From Vogesella sp. LIG4 (GTDB taxonomy: Bacteria; Pseudomonadota; Gammaproteobacteria; Burkholderiales; Chromobacteriaceae), in assembly GCF_900090205.1 (NCBI RefSeq), contig NZ_LT607802.1:2792928-2856927 (forward strand): a stretch of 64,000 nucleotides of DNA. The letters are read 5' to 3'. The position numbers and the translations under genes were made by a program. Below the pieces are notes generated by a model. The model was given only the letters and a program-made list of their open reading frames with translations, made no database searches and had not been told where the DNA came from. This document shows positions 23,878 to 34,430 of this stretch, in pieces; position 1 is the stretch's first letter, and each line of letters starts with the position of its first letter.

Positions 23878-23919
23878 CCCCCCGTAAAACAAAGAGATCA
23901 CTCTCACAAGGAGCTAATA

Positions 23920-24729
23920 ATGCGTCGTTTTGTACTGAAATCGCTGGCAGTTGCTGCCCTGGGCCTGACTTTTGCGGCCAACGTTCAGGCCGCCGATCCG
24001 GCCAAGAAGGAAATCGTCATCGGCACCACCGTGGGTGACTTTGGCGACATGGTGAAGCAGTCGATCAAGCCGATTCTGGAAAAGCAGGGCTACAGCGTGA
24101 AGCTGGTGGAATTCACCGACTACGTGCGCCCGAACCTGGCGCTGCAGGAAGGCTCGCTGGACGTGAACGTATTCCAGCACAAGCCTTACCTGGACAACTT
24201 TGCCAAAGAACACAAGCTGAGCCTGAAAGAGGCGTTCCAGGTGCCGACCGCACCGCTGGGCATCTACCCGGGCAAGCTCAAGTCGCTGAAGGACGTGAAG
24301 CCGGGCAGCACCGTATCCGCGCCGAACGATCCGTCCAACTTCGCCCGCGCGCTGGTGATGTTTAGCGACCTGGGCTGGATCAAGCTGAAGAAGGGTGTCA
24401 ACCCGCTGACCGCCTCCGAGCACGATATCGACGTGAACGTGAAGCAGATCAAGATCGTATCGCTGGAAGCCGCTCAGCTGCCGCGTTCGCGTAACGACGT
24501 GGACTTCGCGGTGATCAACGGCAACTACGCCACCAGCTCCGGCATCAAGCTGACCGAAGCCGTGTTCCAGGAAAAGAGCTACGCCTACGTGAACTGGGGC
24601 GTGCTGCGCGCCGGTGACGTGAGCAAGCCGTGGGCCAAGGACGTGGTAGCGGCTTACAACTCCAAGGATTTCCGTGGCTGGGCTACCCAGAAGTACCCGG
24701 GCTACAAGCTGCCGGCCAGCTGGAAGTAA
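23920..24729 (+). CDS. metQ: Methionine-binding protein
   Basis: 269 residues of the NlpA/MetQ family. The signal peptide MRRFVLKSLAVAALGLTFAANVQA is cleaved before ADPA and has no lipobox Cys, so unlike E. coli MetQ this appears to be a free periplasmic protein. IVIGTTVGDFGDM, EFTDYVRPNLALQEGSLDVNVFQHKPYL and VNGNYATSSG-like blocks (here VINGNYATSSG) line the ligand cleft. It delivers methionine to MetNI. An AAGGAG site lies 9 bases upstream of ATG. A motif copy (23973) is built into the signal peptide coding region as FAANV. Confidence 0.92.
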   Translation: MRRFVLKSLAVAALGLTFAANVQAADPAKKEIVIGTTVGDFGDMVKQSIKPILEKQGYSVKLVEFTDYVRPNLALQEGSLDVNVFQHKPYLDNFAKEHKLSLKEAFQVPTAPLGIYPGKLKSLKDVKPGSTVSAPNDPSNFARALVMFSDLGWIKLKKGVNPLTASEHDIDVNVKQIKIVSLEAAQLPRSRNDVDFAVINGNYATSSGIKLTEAVFQEKSYAYVNWGVLRAGDVSKPWAKDVVAAYNSKDFRGWATQKYPGYKLPASWK

Positions 24730-24853
24730 ATCGCTGTATGGCGCGGCGGGTGGTGGCGGGTACGCAAGTACAACAGGGGTGCCTCCACCGGCCGTGCCGG
24801 CCGCTTGCGGCCAACCTTTTCCTTGAAACACTCCTGGCATTCAAGGCTTCTCC

Positions 24854-24878
24854 GCGGACTTCGGTCCGCTTTTTTTTT
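24854..24878 (+). terminator. metNIQ operon terminator
   Basis: Stem GCGGAC / GTCCGC with tetraloop TTCG followed by a run of nine T. A textbook intrinsic terminator about 125 bp after metQ, with a motif copy at 24806 between. Confidence 0.9.
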
Positions 24879-24900
24879 GCGTGCTCGGGCTGGCGGCTGT

Positions 24901-25377
24901 TCAGGGCGCGGGGGCTGATGGCTTTGCCAGGGCCTTCAGTTCCTGTACGTAGTTGCCGAACTGCAGCGGGCCGGTACTGGCGAATACCTGTGGTAGCCGC
25001 CTGGTGCAGAAAGTGTCGTCCTTGAGGCTGCTGACATTCTGCGGGAAGGACAGTGGTGCCAGCACCGTGGCAGCGGTTTCCCGGAGCGAGGCAATGGCAT
25101 TGTCGGCCTCGTCGGCCTTGCCGGGTTGCTCTTGCAGCAGCATTCGGCGAATCAGTTGCTGCAGTTCCTGCTGGTGTACGCCGTGCTCGCGCTGCCATTG
25201 CGCATACTGTTGCTGCAGAGGTGCCACGCTGGCGGGGGCTGCCCTGGCGCAGGCGGCCAGGGTCTTGGGGAACAGTCCCGCTACATCCAGGTAGGCGGTA
25301 ATGAAGATTTGCAGCCCGCCTATCTCATGCGCCATGGCCATCTGGCAGAGCAGCGGTGTCAGTAGTAAGGCGCGCAT
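24901..25377 (-). CDS. Secreted protein of unknown function, paralogue 2 of a tandem pair
   Basis: 158 residues with a signal peptide (MRALLLTPLLCQMAMA, cleavage before HE), so periplasmic or secreted. The mature part is helical and Gln-rich (VAPLQQQYAQWQREHGVHQQELQQLIRRML) with two Cys (in AACARAA and FCTRRLP) that could form a disulfide. It is about three-quarters identical by eye to the gene immediately upstream (25397-25873). No known family recognised. ATG at 25377, 19 bp after the stop of its paralogue, so the two are co-transcribed. Confidence 0.7.
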   Translation of the reverse strand: MRALLLTPLLCQMAMAHEIGGLQIFITAYLDVAGLFPKTLAACARAAPASVAPLQQQYAQWQREHGVHQQELQQLIRRMLLQEQPGKADEADNAIASLRETAATVLAPLSFPQNVSSLKDDTFCTRRLPQVFASTGPLQFGNYVQELKALAKPSAPAP

Positions 25378-25396
25378 ATCGGTTCCGGATCGATGT

Positions 25397-25873
25397 TCAG
25401 GGGGCGGGTGCTGATTGCTTGGCCAGGTCGGCTTTCATTTCCTGCACATACTTGCCGAATTGCAGGTCCAGTCCACCTTCCGTGCCTTTGAAATCCAGTG
25501 GCAGTAGCCTGGTGCAGAAATAGTCATCCTTGAAGCTGTAGTTCTGCGGGAAGTGCAGTGGCGCCAGCTCCTTGGCGGCGCTCTCCCTGAGTGAGGCAAT
25601 GGCCTCGTCGGCCTTGTCGGGCTGGGCTTGCTGCAGCAGCTGGCGAATCAGCTGCTGCAGCTCCTGCTGATGTACGCCATGTTCGCGCTGCCACTGCGCA
25701 TACTGTTGCTGCAGCGGTGCCACGCTGGCGGGGGCGGCCCTGGCGCAGGCGGCCAGGGTATTGGGGAACAGGCCCTGTACATCCAGATAGGCGGTATAGA
25801 GGATCTGCAGCTTGCCTGTATCGCCGGCCATGGCCATGGGGCAGAGCAGCAGTGTCGGCAGTAAGGCGCGCAT
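25397..25873 (-). CDS. Secreted protein of unknown function, paralogue 1 of a tandem pair
   Basis: 158 residues, the same length as its neighbour. Signal peptide MRALLPTLLLCPMAMA, then GDTGKLQILYTAYLDVQGLFPNTLAACARAAPASV, shared nearly verbatim with the paralogue up to about residue 80; the C-terminal third diverges most (LPLDFKGTEGGLDLQFGKYV against LPQVFASTGPLQFGNYV). Both keep the two Cys. The chosen start 25873 places the signal peptide at the N-terminus; the frame could extend to 25936 but without a signal. Function unknown. Confidence 0.7.
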   Translation of the reverse strand: MRALLPTLLLCPMAMAGDTGKLQILYTAYLDVQGLFPNTLAACARAAPASVAPLQQQYAQWQREHGVHQQELQQLIRQLLQQAQPDKADEAIASLRESAAKELAPLHFPQNYSFKDDYFCTRLLPLDFKGTEGGLDLQFGKYVQEMKADLAKQSAPAP

Positions 25874-25984
25874 CTTGGCTCCAGATCGGTGTTCCGGGGG
25901 AGTCACGACTGTCTGCTGCCAGGTCGCAGGAAGCAAGCCGGTTTAGAAAGCTTTGAATTGCCGTGCCGGCCGGCGCAAAAGCAA

Positions 25985-26016
25985 ACCGCCCCGCCGGCTT
26001 GCGCAGGCGGGGCGGT
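25985..26016 (-). terminator. fadD terminator
   Basis: The 11-bp stem ACCGCCCCGCC / GGCGGGGCGGT is followed on the minus strand by TTTGCTTTT. A copy of the dispersed motif (26023-26032) lies between the fadD stop and this hairpin. Confidence 0.85.
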
Positions 26017-26040
26017 CTGGCTTGCGGCCAACCTTTACGC

Positions 26041-27714
26041 TCAGGCTTTCACCTCGGCATCGCGCAAGGCGCGGCGCAGGATCTTGCCGACGTTGGTCTT
26101 GGGTAGTTCGCTGCGGAACTCCACGTACTTGGGCACCTTGTAGCCGGTGAGGTTTTCGCGGCAGTGGTGCAGGATGTCCTGCTCGGTCAGCTTCGGGTCC
26201 TTCTTCACCACGAATATCTTCACCACCTCGCCGGAGCGCTCGTCCGGAATGCCGATGCAGGCCACTTCCAGTACGCCGGGGTGCAGTGCCACCACGTCTT
26301 CGATTTCGTTCGGGTACACGTTGAAGCCGGACACCAGGATCATGTCCTTCTTGCGGTCCACCAGCTTCACGTAGCCTTCCGGTGTCAGCATCGCCATGTC
26401 GCCGGTGGCGAGGAAGCCCTGCGCGTCGATCACCTTGGCGGTTTCGTCCGGGCGCTGCCAGTAGCCCTTCATCACCTGTGGGCCGCGGATGCACAGCTCG
26501 CCGGATTCGCCCACGCCCAGCGCATGGCCGGTACTGTCGCGGATTTCGATCTCGGTGGAGGGAATCGGCAGGCCGATGGTGCCGTTGTATGCCTGCATGT
26601 CCAGCGGGTTGATGCAGGCGGCAGGGCTGGTCTCGGTCAGGCCGTAGGCTTCCACCAGCGTGGTGCTGGTGAGTTGCTTCCACTTGTCCGCCACCGCCTT
26701 CTGCACCGCCATGCCGCCGCCCAGCACCAGGCGCCAGGTGGAGAAGTCCACGCTGTGGAAGTCCGCGTTGTTCAGCAGCGCGTTGAACAGGGTGTTGACG
26801 CCGGTGATGGCGGTAACCTTGTACTTCTTCAGCTCCTTGACGAAGCCGGGGATGTCGCGCGGGTTGGTGATCAGCACGCTCATGGCGCCGATTTCGGTAA
26901 ACACCATCAGGTTCGCGGTGAGGCAGAAGATATGGTACAGCGGCAGGGCGGTGACAATCACTTCCTCGCCCTCGCGCACCGCCGGTTTTATCCACTCGCC
27001 GGCCTGCAGCATGTTGGCCACGATGTTCTTGTGGGTGAGCATGGCGCCTTTGGAGACGCCGGTGGTGCCGCCGGTGTACTGCAGGAAGGCGATGTCGTCA
27101 TGACCGACCGCCACCGGGGTGTACGGTTTGGCCGCGCCCAGCGACAGGGTGGTATTGAAGTCGATGTGGCCGGCGATGCGCCACGGCGGCACCATCTTCT
27201 TCACCTTGCGCACCACGAAGTTGACGATCAACCGCTTGGGGAAGCCCAGCAGGTCGCCGATGCTGGCAACGATCACGTTCTTCACCGGGGTGTGCGGCAG
27301 TACCTGCTCCAGCACATTGGCGAAGTTTTCCAGGATCAGGATGGTTTCGGCGCCGGCGTCCTTCAGCTGGTGTTCCAGTTCGCGCGGCGTATACAGCGGG
27401 TTCACGTTCACCACGGTGCAGCCGGCGCGCAGGATGCCGAACACGGCAATCGGGTACTGCAGCAGGTTGGGCATCATGATGGCGACGCGGGCACCCTTCT
27501 GCAGCTTGAGTTCGTGCTGCAGGTAGGAGGCAAAGCGGGCGGACAGGGTGTCGAGTTCCTCGTAGCTCAGCACCTTGTCCATGCAGGCCAGCGCCGGGCG
27601 GTCGCGAAACTTGTCGGCGCTGCGGGCGAATACCTCGTTGATCGACTGGAATGCATTGATGTCGATCTCGTGGGCAACCCCCGCCTGGTAATTTTTCAGC
27701 CAGATCTTTTCCAT
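26041..27714 (-). CDS. fadD: Long-chain fatty acid-CoA ligase
   Basis: 557 residues of the ANL adenylating superfamily, near the usual FadD length. P-loop-like YTGGTTGVSKGA, the A5 block EAYGLTETSP, hinge DRKKDMILVSGFNVYPNEIE and C-terminal catalytic Lys region PKTNVGKILRR are all present. It activates fatty acids with ATP and CoA at the inner face of the membrane for beta-oxidation or lipid synthesis. I chose MEKIWLKNYQAGV (27714), the usual family start; the frame continues 89 codons upstream without similarity. Single gene, divergent from rimP. Confidence 0.9.
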   Translation of the reverse strand: MEKIWLKNYQAGVAHEIDINAFQSINEVFARSADKFRDRPALACMDKVLSYEELDTLSARFASYLQHELKLQKGARVAIMMPNLLQYPIAVFGILRAGCTVVNVNPLYTPRELEHQLKDAGAETILILENFANVLEQVLPHTPVKNVIVASIGDLLGFPKRLIVNFVVRKVKKMVPPWRIAGHIDFNTTLSLGAAKPYTPVAVGHDDIAFLQYTGGTTGVSKGAMLTHKNIVANMLQAGEWIKPAVREGEEVIVTALPLYHIFCLTANLMVFTEIGAMSVLITNPRDIPGFVKELKKYKVTAITGVNTLFNALLNNADFHSVDFSTWRLVLGGGMAVQKAVADKWKQLTSTTLVEAYGLTETSPAACINPLDMQAYNGTIGLPIPSTEIEIRDSTGHALGVGESGELCIRGPQVMKGYWQRPDETAKVIDAQGFLATGDMAMLTPEGYVKLVDRKKDMILVSGFNVYPNEIEDVVALHPGVLEVACIGIPDERSGEVVKIFVVKKDPKLTEQDILHHCRENLTGYKVPKYVEFRSELPKTNVGKILRRALRDAEVKA

Positions 27715-27941
27715 GGCGTATGGCTTCTCCGTCGTGTTGGAATTTTGTGCCGCCTTCTTTGTGTTATGGCTTGCTGCGTGGCGAAGGCGTGCGCGTCTGT
27801 CAGGCAGACTTGAACTATAGGTAATTATGATAAAACGCCCGTTTGGCAGGCGCGGGTCAACTCTACCCGATGTCGCCGCCGGTGCAAAGCTGGCCCCGTC
27901 CACAGGGCGGGGTCTTGGTTTTCTTTTGCCGCAGAATGGTT

Positions 27942-27987
27942 TATAATCGCGGCATTTTAGGGATGGGCGGGTTTCGCCCATTTTTTA
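27942..27987 (+). promoter_or_regulatory. rimP-nusA operon promoter with leader hairpin
   Basis: A perfect -10 TATAAT (27942-27947) has only a poor -35 upstream. About 15 bp further on, ATGGGCG / CGCCCAT (27963-27981) forms a stem followed by TTTTTT, i.e. an intrinsic-terminator shape inside the first 40 nt of the transcript, some 15 bp before the rimP start. Early attenuation of the nusA operon is a reasonable reading; NusA itself acts at such hairpins. Confidence 0.5.
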
Positions 27988-28000
27988 TTTCTGGAATCTG

Positions 28001-28432
28001 ATGCCCATGGATGTACGTTTGCTGCTCGAGAACACGCTGCCGGGTCTTGGCTATGAGCTTGTGGATTTTGAAATGACCCCTGGAGGCGGTTTCCGTGTGT
28101 TCATGGATAAACCGGGTGGCATTACCGTTGAGGACTGCGTGTCGGTGAGTAATCACCTGACCCGTCTGTTCATGGTGGAAAACGTCGATTACGAGCGCCT
28201 GGAAGTGTCTTCTCCGGGCCTGGATCGCCCGCTGAAGAAAGAGGCGGACTACGTGCGCTTCACCGGCAGCCTGGCCAAGATCCGCACCCGTCTGCCCATC
28301 GATAACCAGAAACGCTTCCAGGGTCGCATCACCGGCATCGCCGACGGTGTGGTGTCGCTGGAAGTGGACGGCCGTACTGTTGCCATTCCCCTGTCGAATA
28401 TCGACAAGGCCCGGCTGGAGCCGGAGTTCTGA
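28001..28432 (+). CDS. rimP: Ribosome maturation factor RimP
   Basis: 143 residues. [35 protein letters not shown] and [24 protein letters not shown] are diagnostic blocks; the C-terminal half is the SH3-like domain. It binds the 30S subunit during assembly. ATG 28001 and ATG 28007 are both possible starts. First gene of the rimP-nusA-infB-rbfA-truB cluster, the standard order. Confidence 0.95.
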   Translation: MPMDVRLLLENTLPGLGYELVDFEMTPGGGFRVFMDKPGGITVEDCVSVSNHLTRLFMVENVDYERLEVSSPGLDRPLKKEADYVRFTGSLAKIRTRLPIDNQKRFQGRITGIADGVVSLEVDGRTVAIPLSNIDKARLEPEF

Positions 28433-28480
28433 TCGTCAGGACGTTGGCCGCATAAAAGAATACGAAATTCGGAGGATTGA

Positions 28481-29956
28481 ATGAGTCGCGAGATTTTGTT
28501 GTTGGTTGATGCGCTGGCAAGCGAAAAGAACGTCAACCGCGAGGTGGTGTTCTCGGCGCTGGAAATGGCGCTGGCATCCGCTACCAAGAAGAAATTCAAC
28601 GATGAGGAAATCGACGTTCGCGTAGAGATCGACCGTCACAACGGCCAGTACCAGAGCTTCCGCCGCTGGACGGTGGTGGATGCCGAGGCGCTGGAGTACG
28701 AAGACCGCGAACTGAGCCTGGAAGATGCCCGCGAGCGTGACCCGCGTGCCGAAATCGGCGGCGTGGTTGAAGAGCCGATGGAAGCGGTGGAGTTCGGCCG
28801 TATCGGTGCACAGGCCGCCAAGCAGGTGATCCTGCAGAAAATCCGCGACGCCGAACGTGAGCAGGTGCTGAACGACTTCCTGCAGCGTCGCGAAAGCCTG
28901 ATCAACGGCACCATCAAGCGCATCGAACGCGGCAATGCCATTGTCGAGTGCGGCAAGCTGGAAGCCGTGCTGCCACGTGACCAGATGATCCCGAAGGAAA
29001 ACCTGCGCGTGGGCGACCGCGTCAAGGCTTGCCTGCTGCGCATCGATCGCCTGGGCCGCGGCCCGCAGCTGATCCTGTCGCGCACCTCGCGCGACTTCCT
29101 GGTGAAGCTGTTCGAACAGGAAGTGCCGGAAATCGACGACGGCATGCTGGAAATCAAGGAAGCCGCTCGTGACCCGGGCATGCGCTCCAAGATGGCGGTG
29201 AAGTCCAACGACCCGCGCCTGGATCCGCAAGGCACCTGCATCGGCATGCGCGGCTCCCGCGTACAGACCGTGACCCAGGAGCTGGCTGGTGAGCGCATCG
29301 ACATCGTGCTGTGGTCGCCGGATCCGGCGCAGTTCGTGATCAACGCACTGTCCCCGGCAGAAGTGAACCGCATCATGGTGGACGAAGACAGCCACACCAT
29401 GGACGTGGTGGTGGAAGAGGAGCAGCTGGCGCTGGCCATCGGCCGTGGCGGCCAGAACGTGAAGCTCGCTGCCGAGCTGACCGGCTGGAACCTGAACATC
29501 CTCACCGTCACCGAGGCGGAAGAGAAGCACCTGGAAGAAGACGCCAAGCTGCGCGATCACTTCATGCAGCACCTGGGTGTGGACGAAGACATCGCCACCA
29601 CCCTGGTACAGGAAGGTTTTGCCACCCTGGAAGAAGTGGCTTATGTGCCGATTTCCGAAATGCTGGAAATCGACGGTTTTGACGAGGCTCTGGTGAATGA
29701 GCTGCGCAGCCGAGCCCGCGACGCCATCCTGACCCTGGCCATTGCCTCGGAAGAGAAGGTCGAGGATGTCGCCGAAGACCTGAAGAGTATGGAAGGTCTG
29801 GACAGCGAGCTGGTACGCAAACTGGCCGAAAACGGCGTGACCACCCGTGACGACCTGGCGGACCTCGCCGTTGACGATCTGGTCGACATGACCGGCATGG
29901 AAGCCGATGCGGCCCGCGCCCTGATCATGAAAGCGCGCGAGCACTGGTTCAACTGA
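28481..29956 (+). CDS. nusA: Transcription termination/antitermination factor NusA
   Basis: 491 residues: N-terminal RNA-polymerase-binding domain (1 to about 125), S1 domain (about 135-200), two KH domains (about 200-345, including [16 protein letters not shown]), and two C-terminal acidic repeats (about 360-490), the longer form typical of Proteobacteria. GGAGG lies about 8 bases upstream of ATG. It controls pausing, termination and antitermination. A copy of the dispersed motif (28443) lies in the short rimP-nusA gap. Confidence 0.97.
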   Translation: MSREILLLVDALASEKNVNREVVFSALEMALASATKKKFNDEEIDVRVEIDRHNGQYQSFRRWTVVDAEALEYEDRELSLEDARERDPRAEIGGVVEEPMEAVEFGRIGAQAAKQVILQKIRDAEREQVLNDFLQRRESLINGTIKRIERGNAIVECGKLEAVLPRDQMIPKENLRVGDRVKACLLRIDRLGRGPQLILSRTSRDFLVKLFEQEVPEIDDGMLEIKEAARDPGMRSKMAVKSNDPRLDPQGTCIGMRGSRVQTVTQELAGERIDIVLWSPDPAQFVINALSPAEVNRIMVDEDSHTMDVVVEEEQLALAIGRGGQNVKLAAELTGWNLNILTVTEAEEKHLEEDAKLRDHFMQHLGVDEDIATTLVQEGFATLEEVAYVPISEMLEIDGFDEALVNELRSRARDAILTLAIASEEKVEDVAEDLKSMEGLDSELVRKLAENGVTTRDDLADLAVDDLVDMTGMEADAARALIMKAREHWFN

Positions 29957-30003
29957 CGAACCGGCCGCATACGGAAGATTGCTAGAAGGAATTAGGAATA
30001 CGC

Positions 30004-32916
30004 ATGGTTTTGACGAACGTAAAACAGTTTGCGAGCGAGTTGAGCTTGCCCCCGGAACGGCTGCTGGAGCAGCTGAAAAACGCCGGTGTGCACAAGCGCA
30101 GCCTCGATGACGCGCTCACCGAGCAGGACAAGAAACAGCTACTGGACTTCCTGAAGTCCTCCCACGGCGCACGCGATGAAGGCAAGATCACCCTGACTCG
30201 CAAGCAGACCAGCGAAATCCATACCGCCGGTGGCAGCACCGTGACCGTGGAAACCCGCAAGAAGCGCGTGTTCGTGCGTCCGGAAGACGAGGCACCGAAG
30301 CCTGCTGCCGCTGCAGCACCGGCCCCGGTAGCCGAGCCGGCCCCTGCGCCGGTGGTGGAAGAGAAGCCTGTTGCCGCACCGGCCCCGGTTGCCGAGCCGG
30401 TAGTGGTTGCCGAAGCCCCGAAAGTGGAAGCCGCCAAGCCGGTAGCCGCCAAGGTGGAAAAGCCGGTCGACAGCAAGCCGGTAGAAACCAAGGTCGAGGC
30501 CAAGGTGGCCAGCAAGCCGGAAGCCAAGCCGGCCGCTGATGCCCCGGTTGCCCCGGTGAAACAGCCGACGCTGAGCCGTCCGGCCTCCATCCTGTCGGAT
30601 GAGGAAATGGCCTCCCGCGCGGCAGAAGAAGCCCGCCAGGCCGAGTTCCGCGCCCGTCAGCAGGCACTGCTGCGCGAAAAGCAGGAGCGTGAAGCCCGCC
30701 GTCTGGCCGCGCGTGCCGAAGCTGCCGCGCCGAAGCCGGTAGCCGCGCCGGCCGCCAAGGCTGAAGACCTGCCGCGTTCCGCCAAGCCGACCCAGCCGCG
30801 CATGCAGCCGGCTGAAAGCGCTCCGCGTGAGGCGGGTGCCCGCGACGGCGCTCGCGATGGCAACCGTTCCGCACGTCCGGGCAGCCCGTCCGCTCGTCCG
30901 GCAGCAGGTGCCGGTGCTCGTCCGGCGCCTGGTGCTGGCGCCGCGCCGGCCCAGGCTGCAGCCCCGGCTGGCGATGCCCGCCGTGGTGCTGGCCCTGGCA
31001 AGAAAGGCCCGGGCGGCCGTGACAGCTGGAGCGATGGCAAGAAGGGCAAGGGCCTGAAGACCCGTGGCGGCGATGCCAGCAATGACTGGAAATCGCGCAA
31101 GGGTGGCAAGCACAAGGGCGGCAACAACGCCCACGCTTTCCAGGCACCGACCGAGCCTATCGTGCATGAAGTGCTGGTACCGGAAACCATTACCGTTGGC
31201 GATCTGGCTCACCGCATGGCCGTGAAGGCCGCCGAGGTGATCAAGACCCTGATGAAGATGGGCATGATGGTGACCATCAACCAGGTACTGGACCAGGAAA
31301 CCGCGCTGATCGTGGTGGAAGAAATGGGCCACGTCGGCAAGGCCGCTCAGGCGGACGATCCGGAAGCCTACCTGGGTGGCGATGCCGAGGTGAGCACTGG
31401 CGAGGCGCTGCCGCGTCCGCCGGTGGTAACCGTGATGGGTCACGTCGACCACGGCAAGACCTCGCTGCTGGACTACATCCGTCGCGCCAAGGTTGCGGCG
31501 GGCGAAGCCGGCGGCATTACCCAGCACATCGGTGCCTACCACGTGGAAACCCCGCGCGGCATGATCACCTTCCTGGATACCCCGGGTCACGAGGCGTTTA
31601 CCGCCATGCGTGCCCGCGGTGCCAAGGCCACCGACATCGTGGTGCTGGTAGTGGCTGCCGACGACGGCGTAATGCCGCAGACCATTGAAGCGGTACACCA
31701 TGCCAAGGCTGCTGGCGTGCCGATCGTGGTGGCAGTGAACAAGATCGACAAGCAGGGTGCCAACCCGGAACGTATCCGCCAGGAACTGGTTGCCCACGAA
31801 GTGGTGCCGGAAGACTGGGGTGGCGATACCCAGTTCATCGAAGTGTCGGCCAAGATGGGCCAGAACATCGATGCGCTGCTGGAAGCGATCCTGCTGCAGG
31901 CCGAAGTGCTGGAACTGACCGCACCGGTGGAAGCGCCGGCCAAGGGCATTATCGTGGAAGCGCGCCTGGACAAGGGCCGCGGCCCGGTGGCCACGCTGCT
32001 GGTACAGAGCGGTACCCTGAAGAAGGGCGACATCGTACTGGCCGGCACTGCCTTCGGTCGCGTACGTGCCATGATCGACGAGAACGGCAAGCCGATCGAC
32101 GAAGCCGGCCCGGCCATCCCGGTGGAAATCCTGGGTCTGTCCGACGTGCCGTCCGCTGGTGAAGACGCCATGGTTCTGGCCGACGAGAAGAAGGCGCGTG
32201 AAATCGCCCTGTTCCGTGCCGGCAAGTTCCGCGACGTGCGTCTGGCCAAGCAGCAGGCCGCCAAGCTGGAAAACATGTTTGCACAGATGTCGGAAGGCGA
32301 AGTGCAGAGCATGTCCGTCATCATCAAGGCCGACGTACAGGGTTCCTACGAAGCGCTGGCTGGCAGCCTGCAAAAGCTGTCCACCGACGAAGTTCGCGTC
32401 AACATCCTGCACTCCGGTGTGGGTGGCATTACCGAATCCGACATCAACCTGGCGATTGCCTCCAAGGCCATCGTGGTTGGCTTCAACGTACGTGCCGATG
32501 CCGCCGCCCGCAAGCTGGCGGAAGGCGAGGGCGTGGAAATCCGCTACTACAACATCATCTACGACGTGGTGGATGACGTGAAGGCGGCCATGTCCGGCAT
32601 GCTGGCGCCGGAGAAGAAGGAACAGATCATCGGTACTGTCGAGATCCGTCAGGTGATCACCGTGTCCAAGGTGGGCAACATCGCCGGTTGTATGGTGACC
32701 GACGGTATGGTGAAACGCAGCGCCTCGGTACGCCTGATCCGCCACAACGTGGTGGTGCACACCGGCGAACTGGACTCGCTGAAGCGCTTCAAGGATGACG
32801 TGAAGGAAGTGAAGCAGGGCTACGAATGTGGCCTGATGCTGAAGAACTACAACGACATCCAGGAAGGCGACCAGCTGGAAGTATTCGAAATCGTCGAAGT
32901 GGCTCGTACACTGTAA
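30004..32916 (+). CDS. infB: Translation initiation factor IF-2
   Basis: 970 residues. An IF2-N domain (1 to about 50) precedes a long Ala/Pro/Lys-rich flexible region (about 95-370) of low complexity, a second IF2-N module (about 385-440) and the GTPase core: G1 GHVDHGKTS from residue 479, DTPGHEAF (G3) and NKIDK (G4), then domains II-IV. Brings initiator tRNA to the 30S subunit. No copy of the dispersed 10-mer lies anywhere in this gene. Confidence 0.97.
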   Translation: MVLTNVKQFASELSLPPERLLEQLKNAGVHKRSLDDALTEQDKKQLLDFLKSSHGARDEGKITLTRKQTSEIHTAGGSTVTVETRKKRVFVRPEDEAPKPAAAAAPAPVAEPAPAPVVEEKPVAAPAPVAEPVVVAEAPKVEAAKPVAAKVEKPVDSKPVETKVEAKVASKPEAKPAADAPVAPVKQPTLSRPASILSDEEMASRAAEEARQAEFRARQQALLREKQEREARRLAARAEAAAPKPVAAPAAKAEDLPRSAKPTQPRMQPAESAPREAGARDGARDGNRSARPGSPSARPAAGAGARPAPGAGAAPAQAAAPAGDARRGAGPGKKGPGGRDSWSDGKKGKGLKTRGGDASNDWKSRKGGKHKGGNNAHAFQAPTEPIVHEVLVPETITVGDLAHRMAVKAAEVIKTLMKMGMMVTINQVLDQETALIVVEEMGHVGKAAQADDPEAYLGGDAEVSTGEALPRPPVVTVMGHVDHGKTSLLDYIRRAKVAAGEAGGITQHIGAYHVETPRGMITFLDTPGHEAFTAMRARGAKATDIVVLVVAADDGVMPQTIEAVHHAKAAGVPIVVAVNKIDKQGANPERIRQELVAHEVVPEDWGGDTQFIEVSAKMGQNIDALLEAILLQAEVLELTAPVEAPAKGIIVEARLDKGRGPVATLLVQSGTLKKGDIVLAGTAFGRVRAMIDENGKPIDEAGPAIPVEILGLSDVPSAGEDAMVLADEKKAREIALFRAGKFRDVRLAKQQAAKLENMFAQMSEGEVQSMSVIIKADVQGSYEALAGSLQKLSTDEVRVNILHSGVGGITESDINLAIASKAIVVGFNVRADAAARKLAEGEGVEIRYYNIIYDVVDDVKAAMSGMLAPEKKEQIIGTVEIRQVITVSKVGNIAGCMVTDGMVKRSASVRLIRHNVVVHTGELDSLKRFKDDVKEVKQGYECGLMLKNYNDIQEGDQLEVFEIVEVARTL

Positions 32917-32994
32917 GGCGATGGATAAGGGCGGGTGCAAGGTTGGCCGCAAGGCCGGCCTTGCCCCGCCTTTTTGAATTTGAGGTTTGTCATC

Positions 32995-33420
32995 ATGGCC
33001 AAAGCCAAAAAAGGTTTTTCCCGCTCGGACCGCGTGGCCGAGCAGATCCAGCGCGAGCTGGCCGAGCTGATCCGCAAGGGCCTGAAAGACCCGCGCGTGG
33101 GTTGGGTCACGCTGACCGCGGTGGAAGTCACCCGTGACTACTCGCACGCCAAGGTGTTCTACACCGTGATGGACGAGAACAAGCGCGAGATTACCCAGGA
33201 GGCGCTGGACAGTGCCGCCGGCTTCCTGCGCAACGAGCTGGGCCGCCAGATCCGCCTGTTCAGCATGCCGCAGCTGCATTTTGTCTACGACGACTCCATC
33301 GCCCGCGGCGTATACATGAGCCGCCTGATCGACGACGTGGTGGGCAATGCGGCCAACCCGGCCGAGGCGGAAGACGAAGCCGGCGACGACGAGCAGCAAG
33401 AGGACGCGGATAAGGCATGA
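32995..33420 (+). CDS. rbfA: Ribosome-binding factor A
   Basis: 141 residues with the KH-like fold: RSDRVAEQIQRELAELI, GWVTLTAVEVTRDYSHAKVF and IRLFSMPQLHFVYDDSIARG are classic. It matures the 5' end of 16S rRNA. The acidic C-terminal tail (EAEDEAGDDEQQED) is of variable type. ATG 32995 fits the family start. The last four bases overlap the truB start (ATGA). A motif copy (33348, minus orientation) is built in near the 3' end as NAANPA. Confidence 0.96.
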   Translation: MAKAKKGFSRSDRVAEQIQRELAELIRKGLKDPRVGWVTLTAVEVTRDYSHAKVFYTVMDENKREITQEALDSAAGFLRNELGRQIRLFSMPQLHFVYDDSIARGVYMSRLIDDVVGNAANPAEAEDEAGDDEQQEDADKA

Positions 33421-34337
33421 GCGCGCCGCGTCGCATCAAGTTGAACATCAATGGCGTGCTGCTGCTGGACAAGCCCTACGGCATCAGCAGCAACGGCGCG
33501 CTGCAGAAGGCGCGCTGGCTGTACAGCGCCGCCAAGGCCGGTCACACCGGCGTGCTCGACCCGCTGGCCACCGGCCTGTTGCCGGTGTGCTTCGGCGAAG
33601 CCACCAAGTTTTCCTCCTACCTGCTGGATGCCGACAAGGGCTATCGCGCCACGGTGCAGTTCGGCGCGGTGACCACCACCGGCGACGTGGAAGGCGAAGT
33701 GGTGCTGCAGCGCCCGGTGGCGTTCGATCGCGCCGCGCTGGAAGCGGCCATCGCCGCACACACCGGCCCCATCAGCCAGGTGCCGCCGATGTATTCGGCG
33801 CTCAAGCATCAGGGCAAGGCGCTGTATGAATACGCACGTGAGGGTATCGAGATCGAGCGCGAGGCGCGCAACGTCACCATTCACCGCATCGAGCTGCTCG
33901 AATTCAACGGCGACAGCGCGGTGATCGACGTGCTGTGCAGCAAGGGCACCTATATCCGCACCCTGGCGCAGGACATCGGCGAGATGCTGGGCTGCGGTGC
34001 GCACCTGACTGCACTGCGCCGCACCACCACCGGCGGTTTCCGCCTGGACGATGCGCACACGCTGGATGCCATCGAGGCCTTGCCGGCGACCGAGCGCGGC
34101 GGTCTGCTGCTGCCGGTGGACGTGCTGGTGTCGCATTTTCCCGCCGCAACGTTGGTCGCAGGCGAAGCCGCGCGTTTTTGTCATGGCCAGGCCGTGCGTG
34201 CGCAGGAAAAGTGTGAGACAATGCTGCGCTTTCGCGTATACCACGCGGATACACAAGAATTCCTCGGGTTGGCCGACGCGACGCCGCAAGGCCTGCTGCA
34301 GCCGGTCCGGGTAATGGCAGCGCAAGCTGCCCAGTAG
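33417..34337 (+). CDS. truB: tRNA pseudouridine-55 synthase
   Basis: 306 residues. LLLDKPYGISSN and GHTGVLDPLATG carry the catalytic Asp (Asp48); GATTTTGD-like block FGAVTTTGDVEG and RTLAQDIGEMLGCGAHLTALRR follow. It isomerises U55 in the T-loop of tRNAs. Its start overlaps the end of rbfA. Ends about 93 bp before rpsO. Confidence 0.96.
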   Translation: MSAPRRIKLNINGVLLLDKPYGISSNGALQKARWLYSAAKAGHTGVLDPLATGLLPVCFGEATKFSSYLLDADKGYRATVQFGAVTTTGDVEGEVVLQRPVAFDRAALEAAIAAHTGPISQVPPMYSALKHQGKALYEYAREGIEIEREARNVTIHRIELLEFNGDSAVIDVLCSKGTYIRTLAQDIGEMLGCGAHLTALRRTTTGGFRLDDAHTLDAIEALPATERGGLLLPVDVLVSHFPAATLVAGEAARFCHGQAVRAQEKCETMLRFRVYHADTQEFLGLADATPQGLLQPVRVMAAQAAQ

Positions 34338-34430
34338 CGAAGTGCGGATGGGTTGGCGATGGCGACATCGCAGGCTCGCTGCACTTGTCGGGTGGCAACA
34401 CCCTAAACCGAATATTTGGAGTAATTCCAC

